A stretch of 6,601 bases of DNA. Origin: Actinomycetes bacterium. Lineage in GTDB: Bacteria > Actinomycetota > Acidimicrobiia > Acidimicrobiales > RAAP-2. The stretch covers positions 1-6,601 of the forward strand of contig JAKABC010000095.1 in NCBI GenBank assembly GCA_021802025.1, read 5' to 3'. Positions 1-6,390 of the stretch are shown here, piece by piece (within the stretch, counting starts at the first letter, position 1; each line of letters begins with the position of its first letter). The notes beneath the pieces were generated by a model, which searched no databases, had not been told where the DNA came from, and saw only the letters and a program-made list of their open reading frames with translations. The position numbers and the translations under genes are program-made.

Positions 1-1
1 C

Positions 2-333
<332 letters not shown>

Positions 334-337
<4 letters not shown>

Positions 338-1257
338 CGATAACTCGCCAGCCGCTCGCGCACGAGGGCGCGGAACCGGTCGTTGTCGAGACGGACCCCG
401 ACGCGCGTCGTGCTCGCGCGGTGCGCCGGACGACGGTCGAACCACGTGGCCCCGCGCGAGTACTCCCCGCCGGTCTCCACGGTCACCGCGACGCCCTCGG
501 ATTCGATGGCCGTGGGGTCGATGAGTTCGTAGACGGCCGTCGCGTCGTGCATGATGATGTCGCGATTCGCGTACCAGTGCTCGTGGAAGGCGGCGTAGGG
601 CTCGAGCATGTCGGCACAGCGTCGACCGACCTCGGTGCCCAAAGCGCGCAGGTACGCCAGGTCGTCGTCGTTGAGGTAGGCCTGGTGGGTGAGGTCGAGG
701 GGCATGATCGCCAGCGGCCACCGCGCGGCGAAGACCTCGCGCGCGGCCTCGGGGTCGGCCCAGATGTTGAACTCGGCCGCCGGGGTCACGTTGCCCATGA
801 CGCTGGCCCCACCCATCACCACGACGCGCTCGACGCGCTCGTCGAGGCCGGGGTAGCGCCGCAGCAGCACGGCCAGGTTGGTGAGGGGCCCGATGGCCAC
901 GACGGTGATCGGGCCCGACTCGATCGCCGCGCGCAGCACCTCCACCGCGCTCTCGGGGTGCACGGGCACGCTCGGCTCGTCCCACTCGAGGTCGCCCAGC
1001 CCGTCCTGGCCGTGCACGCCGCCCTCGTGGGCCGGCGAGCCAGCGAGCGCCTCGGCCATCCCGGCCGCGACGATCACGTCGGGGCGCCCGGCGAGCTCGA
1101 GGAGGCGACGCGCGTTGAGAGTCGTCTTTTCGAGGTCGACGTTGCCGGCCACCGTGGTCAGGGCGACGACCTCGAGCTCGGGGCTCGCGAGAGCCAGCAG
1201 GATGGCGACGGCGTCGTCCACCCCGGGGTCGGTGTCGATCACGATGCGTCGAGGCAC
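334..1257 (-). CDS. Nucleoside hydrolase, IUNH family, homology group I
   Basis: Hydrolyses the N-glycosidic bond of ribonucleosides to free base and ribose; predicted cytosolic and Ca2+-dependent. It has 307 residues, the usual family length. The N-terminal DTDPGVDD motif (residues 8-15) supplies D10, D14 and D15, the Ca2+/ribose ligands, in the same numbering as the Crithidia enzyme. Other conserved pieces are N39 in TTVAGNV, H82 in VHGQDGLG, E162-F163-N164 in AEFNIWADPEA, and H237-D238 in MHDATAV. D238 is the fourth Ca2+ ligand, and a His just before it is typical of group I (inosine-uridine or pyrimidine-preferring enzymes). Base preference cannot be read from the sequence. The start is GTG at 1257, chosen because a full-consensus ribosome binding site sits 6 nt upstream and the next residues are PRRIVIDTDPG. 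The start lies inside the 3' end of the ribokinase gene (19-nt overlap), so it is the last gene of the operon. With that kinase it would complete a nucleoside to ribose 5-phosphate route. Confidence 0.95.
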
Positions 1258-2081
1258 GCCTCGACCTCCTTTCGGGTCGGGAGCGACCCCTGGGCGCCGG
1301 GGGCCAGGGTCGCCAGGGCGCCCGCCGCCACCGCGAAGCGCAGGGTCTCGTCGAGGTCCCAGCCCTCGGCGAGGCCGAGCGCGTAGGCGGCGCAGAAGAC
1401 GTCGCCGGCCCCGACCGTGTCGACCGGGGTGACCCGGGGCGACCCGGCGTGGGCGACCTCGGTCCCCCGCTCCAGGCGCGACGCCCCCTCGGCGCCCCGG
1501 GTCACGACCACGTGGGCCAGCTCGGCCAGGGGCAGCGAGCGGGTCTCGTGCTCGTTAGCCACGATCGCCCGGCACCCGGCGAGGGTCTCGGGGGGCAGCG
1601 CCCGGGCCGGCGCCCGGTTGAGGACGGTGGCGGTCGCGCGCGCCACGACCGCCTCGACGACCGCGACGGGCACCTCGAGCTGACAGAGCACCAGGTCGAG
1701 CCCGGCCAGGTCGAGGGCCTCGGGGGTGAGCGCGTCGTTGGCCCCCGGGGCCACGACGATGAGGTTCTCCCCCGAGGCGTCGACCGCGATCAGCGCGGTG
1801 CCGGTCGCCACGTCGCGGCGAACGGCCCGCGCGACGTCGACCCCGCGCGCGGCGAGCCCGGACAGGATCCAGTCGCCGGACTCGTCGGCGCCCACGCAGC
1901 CCACGAAGGTCACCTCGGCGCCCAGCGCGGCGAGCGCCGCCGCCTGGTTCGCCCCCTTGCCGCCGGGCAGACGGGCGAGCGACGAGGCCATGACCGTCTC
2001 TCCGGGCCGGGGCAACGCCTCGCAGCGCGCGACGAGATCGACGTTCGCGCTGCCGACGACCCCGATCCGGGGCGGCGTCAC
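1239..2081 (-). CDS. rbsK: Ribokinase, PfkB carbohydrate kinase family
   Basis: Cytosolic kinase predicted to phosphorylate ribose to ribose 5-phosphate with ATP. It has 280 residues, slightly shorter than typical ribokinases (about 300). Visible motifs in order are: N-terminal GVVGSANVDL (8-16) with the sugar-binding N13 and D15; PGGKGANQA (39-47), the first PfkB signature; E136 in CQLEVP, the position of the ribose-contacting Glu in E. coli RbsK; NEHE (176-179) near the Mg/phosphate site; and DTVGAGD (221-227), the second signature, whose last Asp (D227) is the catalytic base. The start is taken as GTG at 2081. The reading frame stays open upstream to 2333, but that part lies over the binding-protein gene and is low-complexity shadow sequence. 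The GTG overlaps the upstream TGA as GTGA and has no Shine-Dalgarno, pointing to translational coupling. A nucleoside kinase of the same family is the main alternative, but the motifs and the neighbouring nucleoside hydrolase favour ribose. Confidence 0.92.
   Translation of the reverse strand: MTPPRIGVVGSANVDLVARCEALPRPGETVMASSLARLPGGKGANQAAALAALGAEVTFVGCVGADESGDWILSGLAARGVDVARAVRRDVATGTALIAVDASGENLIVVAPGANDALTPEALDLAGLDLVLCQLEVPVAVVEAVVARATATVLNRAPARALPPETLAGCRAIVANEHETRSLPLAELAHVVVTRGAEGASRLERGTEVAHAGSPRVTPVDTVGAGDVFCAAYALGLAEGWDLDETLRFAVAAGALATLAPGAQGSLPTRKEVEACLDAS
1264..1271 (-). promoter_or_regulatory. Consensus ribosome binding site for the nucleoside hydrolase
   Basis: On the minus strand this reads AAGGAGGT, six nucleotides before the GTG at 1257. 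It is the strongest Shine-Dalgarno match at any start in the window. It lies wholly within the ribokinase coding sequence, which decides the start codon and indicates that the last gene can load ribosomes independently of the upstream gene. Confidence 0.8.
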
Positions 2082-3103
2082 TGGGCGGGCTGGTACGTGT
2101 TCGTGTAGTACGACGAGGGCGAGGCGACCTTGGTGATCAGCTTGATCCCCTTGAGGGCCCGAGTGAGCGTCGACCACTGCGCGTTGGTCTCGGTGAAGTA
2201 GTGGTGCTGGGCGTTGGTGAGGAACGGCACCGTCAGCTTCCAGCCCAGCGCGTTGTAGGCGTTGGTGTAGCCCGACTTCGGGTAGGCCCGGTCGAAGTCC
2301 TTGGCCGCGGCCACCGGGTTCGCGGCCGCCCACTTGGTCGCCTGGAGGATGGCCGCGAGGAAGGCCTTCACGGTCGCCGGGTTGGAGTGGGCGTAGGACT
2401 TGGTGACCGCGTAGACCCAGATCGGGATGTTCGGCGCGCCGGCCTTCGTGCCGAGCAGCTCCGAGAGGTGGCCCTTCACGTGCGCGCCGGCGAAGCCGGC
2501 CAGCTCGTAGTTGGTCGTCGAGGTCGAGAAGTCGACCTTGCCCGCCAGCAGGTAGGTCAGGTCGTTGGCCGTGGGGTTGGTGATGATCTTGACCTGGGAG
2601 GTGGTGAGGTGCGCGTAGCGCAAGACGAAGGGCAGCATCGCCTCGGTCCAGGTGTCCCCGTAGCTGAAGATCCGCTTGCCCAGCAGGGTCTTGTGCAGCG
2701 ACGTGGCCTTGAGGCTCACGCCCGGCTTGGCGAACAGGGCCCAGTTGTTGCTCATCGAGTAGTTGGCGATCGACACCAGCGGCGCGCCCACGTTCACCGC
2801 GACGGCCATGTCGGTGGTGGTGATGAAGCCGAACTGGGCGGTGCCGGTGGTGAGGAACTGGGTCGTCGAGGAGGTGTTGGACGGGAAGTCCACCTTCACG
2901 TTGAGCCCGTGGTCACGGAAGTAGCCCCGGTCCTCGGCGACCACGACGGGGATGAGCTCGAAGTCCGGGCCCGGGAAGTCGTAGGCGAAGGTCACGGTCT
3001 TGAGCGGGGCCGCCGACGACGACGCCGTCGCCGCCACGCTCACCGCGCCCGTGAGCGCCAGTACTGAACTTACGGCCGCGAGGCCGACGTGGCGGAGCTT
3101 CAC
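2078..3103 (-). CDS. ABC transporter substrate-binding protein, NMT1/THI5-like
   Basis: Extracytoplasmic ligand-binding component of the ABC importer encoded just upstream. It has 341 residues. A Sec-type signal peptide is clear: basic MKLRH, a hydrophobic stretch at about 7-25, then an Ala/Ser-rich segment with plausible signal peptidase I sites near A27 or A32. There is no lipobox, and the whole protein contains no cysteine, which is odd for a binding protein if the host is a monoderm. The mature part starts KTVTFAYDFPGPDFELIPVV, followed by AEDRGYFRDHGLNV (57-69), TTGTAQFGF (85-93), LLGKRIFSYGD (140-150), LLAGKVD (185-191) and NYELAG (198-203). This layout matches the NMT1/THI5 family (HMP, formylaminopyrimidine, riboflavin and related ligands). 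The ligand is not readable. The downstream ribokinase and nucleoside hydrolase suggest a nucleoside or base. The GTG start at 3103 has an AAAGGGGA site six bases ahead. Confidence 0.9.
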   Translation of the reverse strand: MKLRHVGLAAVSSVLALTGAVSVAATASSSAAPLKTVTFAYDFPGPDFELIPVVVAEDRGYFRDHGLNVKVDFPSNTSSTTQFLTTGTAQFGFITTTDMAVAVNVGAPLVSIANYSMSNNWALFAKPGVSLKATSLHKTLLGKRIFSYGDTWTEAMLPFVLRYAHLTTSQVKIITNPTANDLTYLLAGKVDFSTSTTNYELAGFAGAHVKGHLSELLGTKAGAPNIPIWVYAVTKSYAHSNPATVKAFLAAILQATKWAAANPVAAAKDFDRAYPKSGYTNAYNALGWKLTVPFLTNAQHHYFTETNAQWSTLTRALKGIKLITKVASPSSYYTNTYQPAQ

Positions 3104-3108
3104 TGCTG

Positions 3109-3116
3109 TCCCCTTT
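3109..3116 (-). promoter_or_regulatory. Ribosome binding site of the substrate-binding protein gene
   Basis: The minus strand reads AAAGGGGA, with the G run six nucleotides before the GTG at 3103. It lies in the 31-nt gap after the permease stop and supports this start. An independent site here would allow higher expression of the binding protein than of the membrane components, as is common for ABC importers. Confidence 0.65.
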
Positions 3117-3134
3117 GAGTCGTCCGCGCCGATA

Positions 3135-3941
3135 CTACTCAGCGGGACCGTCGGCGCCGCGTCGCCACCGCCGGCGGGCCACGCTGCGCCGCTGCCAGGG
3201 CGTGGACCAGACCTCGAGGCCCACCACGAGCAAGAACCAGGCGATCCCGATCAGGGTCATGACCATCGTGGTGCCGTAGACGGCCGCGGTGTTGAGGTTG
3301 GAGTTGGCGTGCTCTTGGTAGAGGGCGAGGGAGTTTCCCTCGGAGGCGGCGAGCTCGCCGATGATCGCCCCGGTGACCGCGTAGATGGCGCCGATCTTGA
3401 GCCCGCTGAACAGCGGGGTCGTCGAGGCGGGCACCTCGATCTGGACGAAGGTCCGCCACCGCGACGCGCCGTACACCCGGGCCAGGTTCTTGAGGTCGGG
3501 GTCGACGTGGCCCAGGCCGTCGAGCACGTTCACGGTGACCGGGAAGAAGACGATCCAGGTGACGATGACGATCTTGGGCACGATGCCAAAGCCCAGGATG
3601 ATGACGAGCACCGGGGCGAGCGCGATCACCGGCACGGCCTGGCTCACCAGGATGACCGGGTAGATGAGCCGCTGGATCACGGCGATCTTGGCCATCACCA
3701 CCCCTAGGGCGAAGCCGAGGACCGCGCCGATCACGTAGCCGTAGATCGTCTCGCGGATCGTGCCCAGGATGAGCGGCCAGAGCGTCGACCACTGGCTGGT
3801 CACCGAGGTGATCGCCTCGCGCGGGCGCGGGGCGATGTAGCTCGCCACGTGGAAGCCCACCACGATGAGCTGCCAGAGCCCGAGCACCAAGAGCAGCGAG
3901 AGGATCGGCACCCCGACGTTCAACAGGACCCGGCGCCTCAC
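3135..3941 (-). CDS. ABC transporter permease, ThiX/SsuC/TauC type
   Basis: Inner-membrane subunit forming the translocation path of the importer. It has 268 residues, normal for this class. About six hydrophobic helices can be seen: near residues 8-30, 66-84, 92-118, 121-140, 183-198 and 222-243. Between the fourth and fifth lies the cytoplasmic coupling loop (EAA motif): NLARVYGASRWRTFVQIEVP at about 152-171, continuing to the Pro and GLKIG. This loop docks on the ATPase and is diagnostic of binding-protein-dependent permeases. The C-terminus is a short Arg-rich tail, likely cytoplasmic. The GTG start at 3941 is chosen because it overlaps the ATPase TGA as GTGA and begins MRRRVLLNVGVPILSLL at the first membrane helix. 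The open frame further upstream to 4433 lies over the ATPase gene and has no membrane or family character. Relatives import taurine/sulfonates, HMP or riboflavin, so the permease alone does not define the substrate. Confidence 0.93.
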   Translation of the reverse strand: MRRRVLLNVGVPILSLLLVLGLWQLIVVGFHVASYIAPRPREAITSVTSQWSTLWPLILGTIRETIYGYVIGAVLGFALGVVMAKIAVIQRLIYPVILVSQAVPVIALAPVLVIILGFGIVPKIVIVTWIVFFPVTVNVLDGLGHVDPDLKNLARVYGASRWRTFVQIEVPASTTPLFSGLKIGAIYAVTGAIIGELAASEGNSLALYQEHANSNLNTAAVYGTTMVMTLIGIAWFLLVVGLEVWSTPWQRRSVARRRWRRGADGPAE

Positions 3942-4693
3942 GCGTCGCCCCCGTGCAGCAGGCCGAGGACCTTCGCCTTGAGGGCGATGAAGTCGGGCTC
4001 GAGCAGGGTGTGGATCCCCCGAGGGCGTGAGAGGGGGTTGGCCAGGTCCGCGACCACTCGGCCCGGGCGAGGGCTCATCACGACGATCCGATCCGAGAGG
4101 AAGATCGACTCGTCGACGTCGTGGGTGATGAAGAGCACGGTGCGTCCGGTGTCCTTCCAGACCCGCAGCAGCCACTCCTGCATCTCGAGGCGGGTCTGGG
4201 CGTCGAGGGCCCCGAAGGGCTCGTCGAGCAAGAGGAGCTCCTGGTGGGTGACGAGGGTTCGCATGAAGGCGACGCGCTGGCGCATGCCGCCCGAGAGCGC
4301 GCTCGGGTAGTGGCGCAGGAACTCCCCCAGCCCGTACTGGCGCGCGACGCGCCGGGCCTCGGCCCGGTCCTCGTCGGTCACCCGCCGGGTGAGCCGGGTG
4401 GCCATCGTGATGTTGTCCTCCACCGTGCGCCACGGGACGAGCAGGTCCTTTTGGAGCATGTAGCCGACGTGGCCCGTCGTCGCGGTGATCGTCGAGCCGC
4501 GCAACACCACCTGGCCACCGTCGGGCGCGAGCAGCCCGGCGATCACGTTGAACAGCGTCGACTTGCCGCAGCCCGAGGGCCCGACGATCGCGACGAAGGA
4601 GCCCTCCTCGATCCCGAGCGACGTGGGCGCGAGGGCCACCGTGTCACCGAAGGTCTTGCCGACCTCGCGCAGCTCCAGCAGCGTGGTCGGCAC
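3938..4693 (-). CDS. ABC transporter ATP-binding protein, nitrate/sulfonate/thiamine-precursor type
   Basis: Cytoplasmic ATPase that drives the importer. It has 251 residues. All nucleotide-binding motifs are intact: Walker A GPSGCGKST (38-46), Q-loop Q81 in MLQKDLLVPWRTV, signature LSGGMRQR (133-140), Walker B LLLLDEP with E158 as catalytic base, D-loop GALD (161-164) and switch H191 in ITHDVDE. The LLVPWRTV and DEPFGALDAQTR segments are typical of the SsuB/TauB/ThiZ branch. The GTG at 4693 gives a standard N-terminus (PTTLLELREVGKTFG). No Shine-Dalgarno precedes it, but a possible -10 element ends eight bases upstream, so a leaderless mRNA is possible. It is the first gene of the transporter/ribokinase/nucleoside hydrolase operon and overlaps the permease by 4 nt (GTGA). 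Confidence 0.95.
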   Translation of the reverse strand: MPTTLLELREVGKTFGDTVALAPTSLGIEEGSFVAIVGPSGCGKSTLFNVIAGLLAPDGGQVVLRGSTITATTGHVGYMLQKDLLVPWRTVEDNITMATRLTRRVTDEDRAEARRVARQYGLGEFLRHYPSALSGGMRQRVAFMRTLVTHQELLLLDEPFGALDAQTRLEMQEWLLRVWKDTGRTVLFITHDVDESIFLSDRIVVMSPRPGRVVADLANPLSRPRGIHTLLEPDFIALKAKVLGLLHGGDA

Positions 4694-4701
4694 GGGCCCA
4701 C

Positions 4702-4707
4702 AGTATC
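4702..4707 (-). promoter_or_regulatory. Candidate -10 promoter element ahead of the ABC transporter operon
   Basis: The minus strand reads GATACT in the 36-nt gap between the deacetylase stop (4730) and the ATPase GTG (4693), leaving eight bases to the start codon. It is AT-rich against a very GC-rich background. No convincing -35 is seen at 16-18 nt spacing. The position fits transcription starting at or near the GTG, which would explain the missing Shine-Dalgarno site. This is inference from six bases. Confidence 0.25.
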
Positions 4708-4710
4708 CGG

Positions 4711-4726
4711 GCCCCGACCGGGGGGC
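4711..4726. terminator. Short GC hairpin between deacetylase and transporter genes, weak terminator candidate
   Basis: GCCCC (4711-4715) can pair with GGGGC (4722-4726) around a 6-nt loop, in the gap after the deacetylase stop codon. The stem is only five pairs and no T-run follows on the minus strand. It could attenuate read-through between the two units or be chance pairing in GC-rich DNA. Confidence 0.15.
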
Positions 4727-4729
4727 GGA

Positions 4730-5569
4730 CTAGCGGTAGCCGGCGAAGAGGTCGGTGACGGTCCCGTCGAGTCCGAGCGGGTTGCGCGCGCGCACGAACC
4801 ACTCGGTCGCCATCGCCCGGGCGAACTCCTCCTCGCTCATGCGCAGCCAGAACGAGTCGGCGATCTGGGAGGCGTGGGCGGCCAGCGCGGCCCGCTTGGC
4901 GGCCAGGGCCGAGCGCACGTCGATCGCCGCGCCGATGGCCTCGTCGGGGGTACCCAGGTCGATCGCCTCCTCCTCGGGGTCGGGCTCGTACGCGCGCCCC
5001 TCGGCCTCGGCCTGGCGTCGCTCCTCCTCGGCCCAGCGCTCGCGCATGCGGGCCATCACCGAGTGGGGGATCGCGTTGAAGTAGACGGTCGGCTCGAACT
5101 CGACCATCTCGAGGGCCCGCATCGTGACCCGGTGGGCCTGGACGTGGTCGGGGTGGCCGTAGAAGCCGTTCTCGTTGTAGGTCATCACGACCTGGGGCCG
5201 CTCCTGCTCGAGGAGGGCGGCCACCCGGGCCGCCGCCTCGTCGAGGGGAATCGACCAGAAGGCCTGCGGGTCGTCGTTTTGGGGCCAGCCCTTCATCCCC
5301 GAGTCGCGGTACCCCAGGCGCACGAGCCGCGAGACCCCGAGCACCGACACGGCCTCGTCGAGCTCTCTCTCGCGCACCGTGGCCACCCCGTCGGGGTCGT
5401 GGCCGGGCGCGTCGGGCTTGGTCCCGTCGGGGGCGTCGCCGAACTCGCCGTTGGTGCAGGTGACGAGCACGGTGCGCACGCCCTCATCGGCCAAGACGCG
5501 CAGCACCCCGCCGGTCGAGCTGGCCTCGTCGTCGGGGTGGGCGTGCACGCACAGGAAGGTCAGGCTCAC
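4730..5569 (-). CDS. PIG-L/LmbE family zinc deacetylase, MshB/Mca-like (second copy)
   Basis: Predicted Zn-dependent N-deacetylase or amidase acting on an N-acetylated amino sugar or similar amide; cytosolic, with no signal peptide. It has 279 residues. The N-terminal VHAHPDDEA block gives Zn ligands H11 and D14 and catalytic base D13. NGFYGHPDH (134-142) gives H139 and the third Zn ligand H142. VTCTNGEFG (36-44) and DSGMKGWPQNDDP (89-101) lie between them, and the protein ends with HASQI and TDLFAGYR. The family includes MshB (mycothiol biosynthesis) and Mca (mycothiol S-conjugate amidase). This protein resembles both, but no msh gene is in view, so no symbol is given. A highly charged segment (about 174-204, RERWAEEERRQAEAEGR onwards) is absent from its paralogue. 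The start is GTG at 5569, overlapping the upstream TGA as GTGA, with no Shine-Dalgarno, so translation is probably coupled. Confidence 0.88.
   Translation of the reverse strand: MSLTFLCVHAHPDDEASSTGGVLRVLADEGVRTVLVTCTNGEFGDAPDGTKPDAPGHDPDGVATVRERELDEAVSVLGVSRLVRLGYRDSGMKGWPQNDDPQAFWSIPLDEAAARVAALLEQERPQVVMTYNENGFYGHPDHVQAHRVTMRALEMVEFEPTVYFNAIPHSVMARMRERWAEEERRQAEAEGRAYEPDPEEEAIDLGTPDEAIGAAIDVRSALAAKRAALAAHASQIADSFWLRMSEEEFARAMATEWFVRARNPLGLDGTVTDLFAGYR
5142..5175. repeat. 34-nt segment identical to 5948-5981 (paralogue repeat, copy 1)
   Basis: This stretch encodes the ENGFYGHPDHV region of the downstream deacetylase and is identical base for base to the equivalent stretch of the upstream deacetylase. 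It is coding homology rather than a mobile repeat, but the identity extends through third codon positions. Other shared runs are 5283-5305 with 6089-6111 and 5522-5548 with 6328-6354. Confidence 0.8.
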
Positions 5570-6381
5570 CCGAGGCCCCCGAACAGGTCGGTCGCGTCGC
5601 CCTCGGCCGGCCGGCGCGACCAGGCGCGCCGGTAGTACTCAATCCCGAACATCAGCCGGAAGAGCCGCTCGTCCATGCGGACGAGGTCGCCGTTGTCGAT
5701 CTGGGAGGCGTGGGTGGCCATCGCGCGCTGCTTGGTCGCCGCGAGCTCGGCGACGTCGAGGGTCGTGGCCACCAGGGCGTCGTCGACGGTGAGGTCGGCC
5801 TCTCTCACCCACGCCGGCAGGGTGAGCCCGAGCGCGGCCGCGCCCTCACTGACCCGTTCGAGGATCCCGTGGGGCACGACCGGGTAGTACAGCCGCTCGA
5901 CGCCCGAGGACTCCTCGACGGCCCGGCGGGTGACCTCATTCGCGCGCACGTGGTCGGGGTGGCCGTAGAAGCCGTTCTCGTCGTAGGTCACCACGACGGT
6001 GGCGCCCACCTCGTCGAACAGCGCGGCCAAGGTGCGCGCGACGGCCTCGACGTCGGCGTTGACGAAGGCGCCGGGGTCGTCGTTGGTCGGCCAGCCCTTC
6101 ATCCCCGAGTCCTCGTAGCCCAGGGTCACGACCCGGGTGAAGCCCAGCAGGTTCGCGGCGCGCTGGAGCTCGCCCGCGCGCACCGCGCGGGTCTCGGCGT
6201 GGTCGTGGCCGGCCTCGACGCCCTCGCGACCGTCGAGGTCGAAGCCCAGCCGGCCGTTGGTGCAGGTAACGAGGACCACCCGGTAGCCGAGGGCGGCGTA
6301 GTGGGCGGTGGCGCCGGCGCCGAAGAAGGCCTCGTCGTCGGGGTGGGCGTGCACCGCCACGAGGGTCCGCGTCGAGGTCAT
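5566..6381 (-). CDS. PIG-L/LmbE family zinc deacetylase, MshB/Mca-like (first copy)
   Basis: Paralogue of the gene immediately downstream, with the same predicted chemistry. It has 271 residues. VHAHPDDEA places H13, D15 and D16 at the same numbers as the Zn/catalytic residues of M. tuberculosis MshB. NGFYGHPDH (136-144) supplies H141 and the third Zn ligand H144. VLVTCTNGRLG, DSGMKGWPTNDDP (91-103), ATHASQI and TDLFGGLG match the neighbour. The two differ in the middle (about 155-205) and after the first Zn motif (FFGAGATAHYAALG against SSTGGVLRVLADEG), so their substrates may differ. The ATG at 6381 is the most upstream sensible start. No Shine-Dalgarno precedes it, and a TAGAGT sequence ends six bases before it. 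The membrane-protein gene upstream stops 9 nt away, so co-transcription is likely. Confidence 0.88.
   Translation of the reverse strand: MTSTRTLVAVHAHPDDEAFFGAGATAHYAALGYRVVLVTCTNGRLGFDLDGREGVEAGHDHAETRAVRAGELQRAANLLGFTRVVTLGYEDSGMKGWPTNDDPGAFVNADVEAVARTLAALFDEVGATVVVTYDENGFYGHPDHVRANEVTRRAVEESSGVERLYYPVVPHGILERVSEGAAALGLTLPAWVREADLTVDDALVATTLDVAELAATKQRAMATHASQIDNGDLVRMDERLFRLMFGIEYYRRAWSRRPAEGDATDLFGGLG
5948..5981. repeat. 34-nt segment identical to 5142-5175 (paralogue repeat, copy 2)
   Basis: Counterpart of the 5142 segment, located in the first deacetylase gene at the third zinc-ligand motif. Both copies are in the same orientation about 806 nt apart, so homologous exchange between the two genes is possible. 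Confidence 0.8.
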
Positions 6382-6390
6382 CGGACGACT

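Noticed and set aside
2082..2333. N-terminal extension of the ribokinase up to 2333
   Set aside because: The added 84 residues overlap the binding-protein gene, lack family similarity, and come before the canonical RIGVVGSANVDL start of the fold.
3131..3137. TAGTAT at the permease stop as a -10 element for the binding-protein gene
   Set aside because: It shares only four of six bases with consensus, overlaps the stop codon, and has no -35 at a usual distance. Operon read-through explains expression.
3139..3792. Minus-strand 217-codon frame inside the permease gene
   Set aside because: It is a frame-shifted reading of the permease sequence with highly biased Arg/Asp/Gly composition; the permease frame has clear helices and an EAA loop.
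3942..4433. N-terminal extension of the permease up to 4433
   Set aside because: The added 164 residues lie over the ATPase gene and are His/Arg/Pro-rich with no membrane helix. The GTG at 3941 gives a standard-length permease.
2078..4693. Assigning thiXYZ, ssuABC or tauABC names to the transporter
   Set aside because: The families are too similar to separate by eye, and no thiamine or sulfonate gene is in the window.
4121..5635. Long open frame of about 504 codons on the + strand
   Set aside because: It lies antisense to the ATPase and deacetylase genes, whose proteins carry complete motifs. Its product is low-complexity Gly/Arg/Val/His-rich sequence typical of the complement of GC-rich genes.
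4730..6381. Naming the deacetylases mshB and mca
   Set aside because: Catalytic residues fit both enzymes, but the diagnostic internal segments do not clearly match either, and no other mycothiol gene is present.
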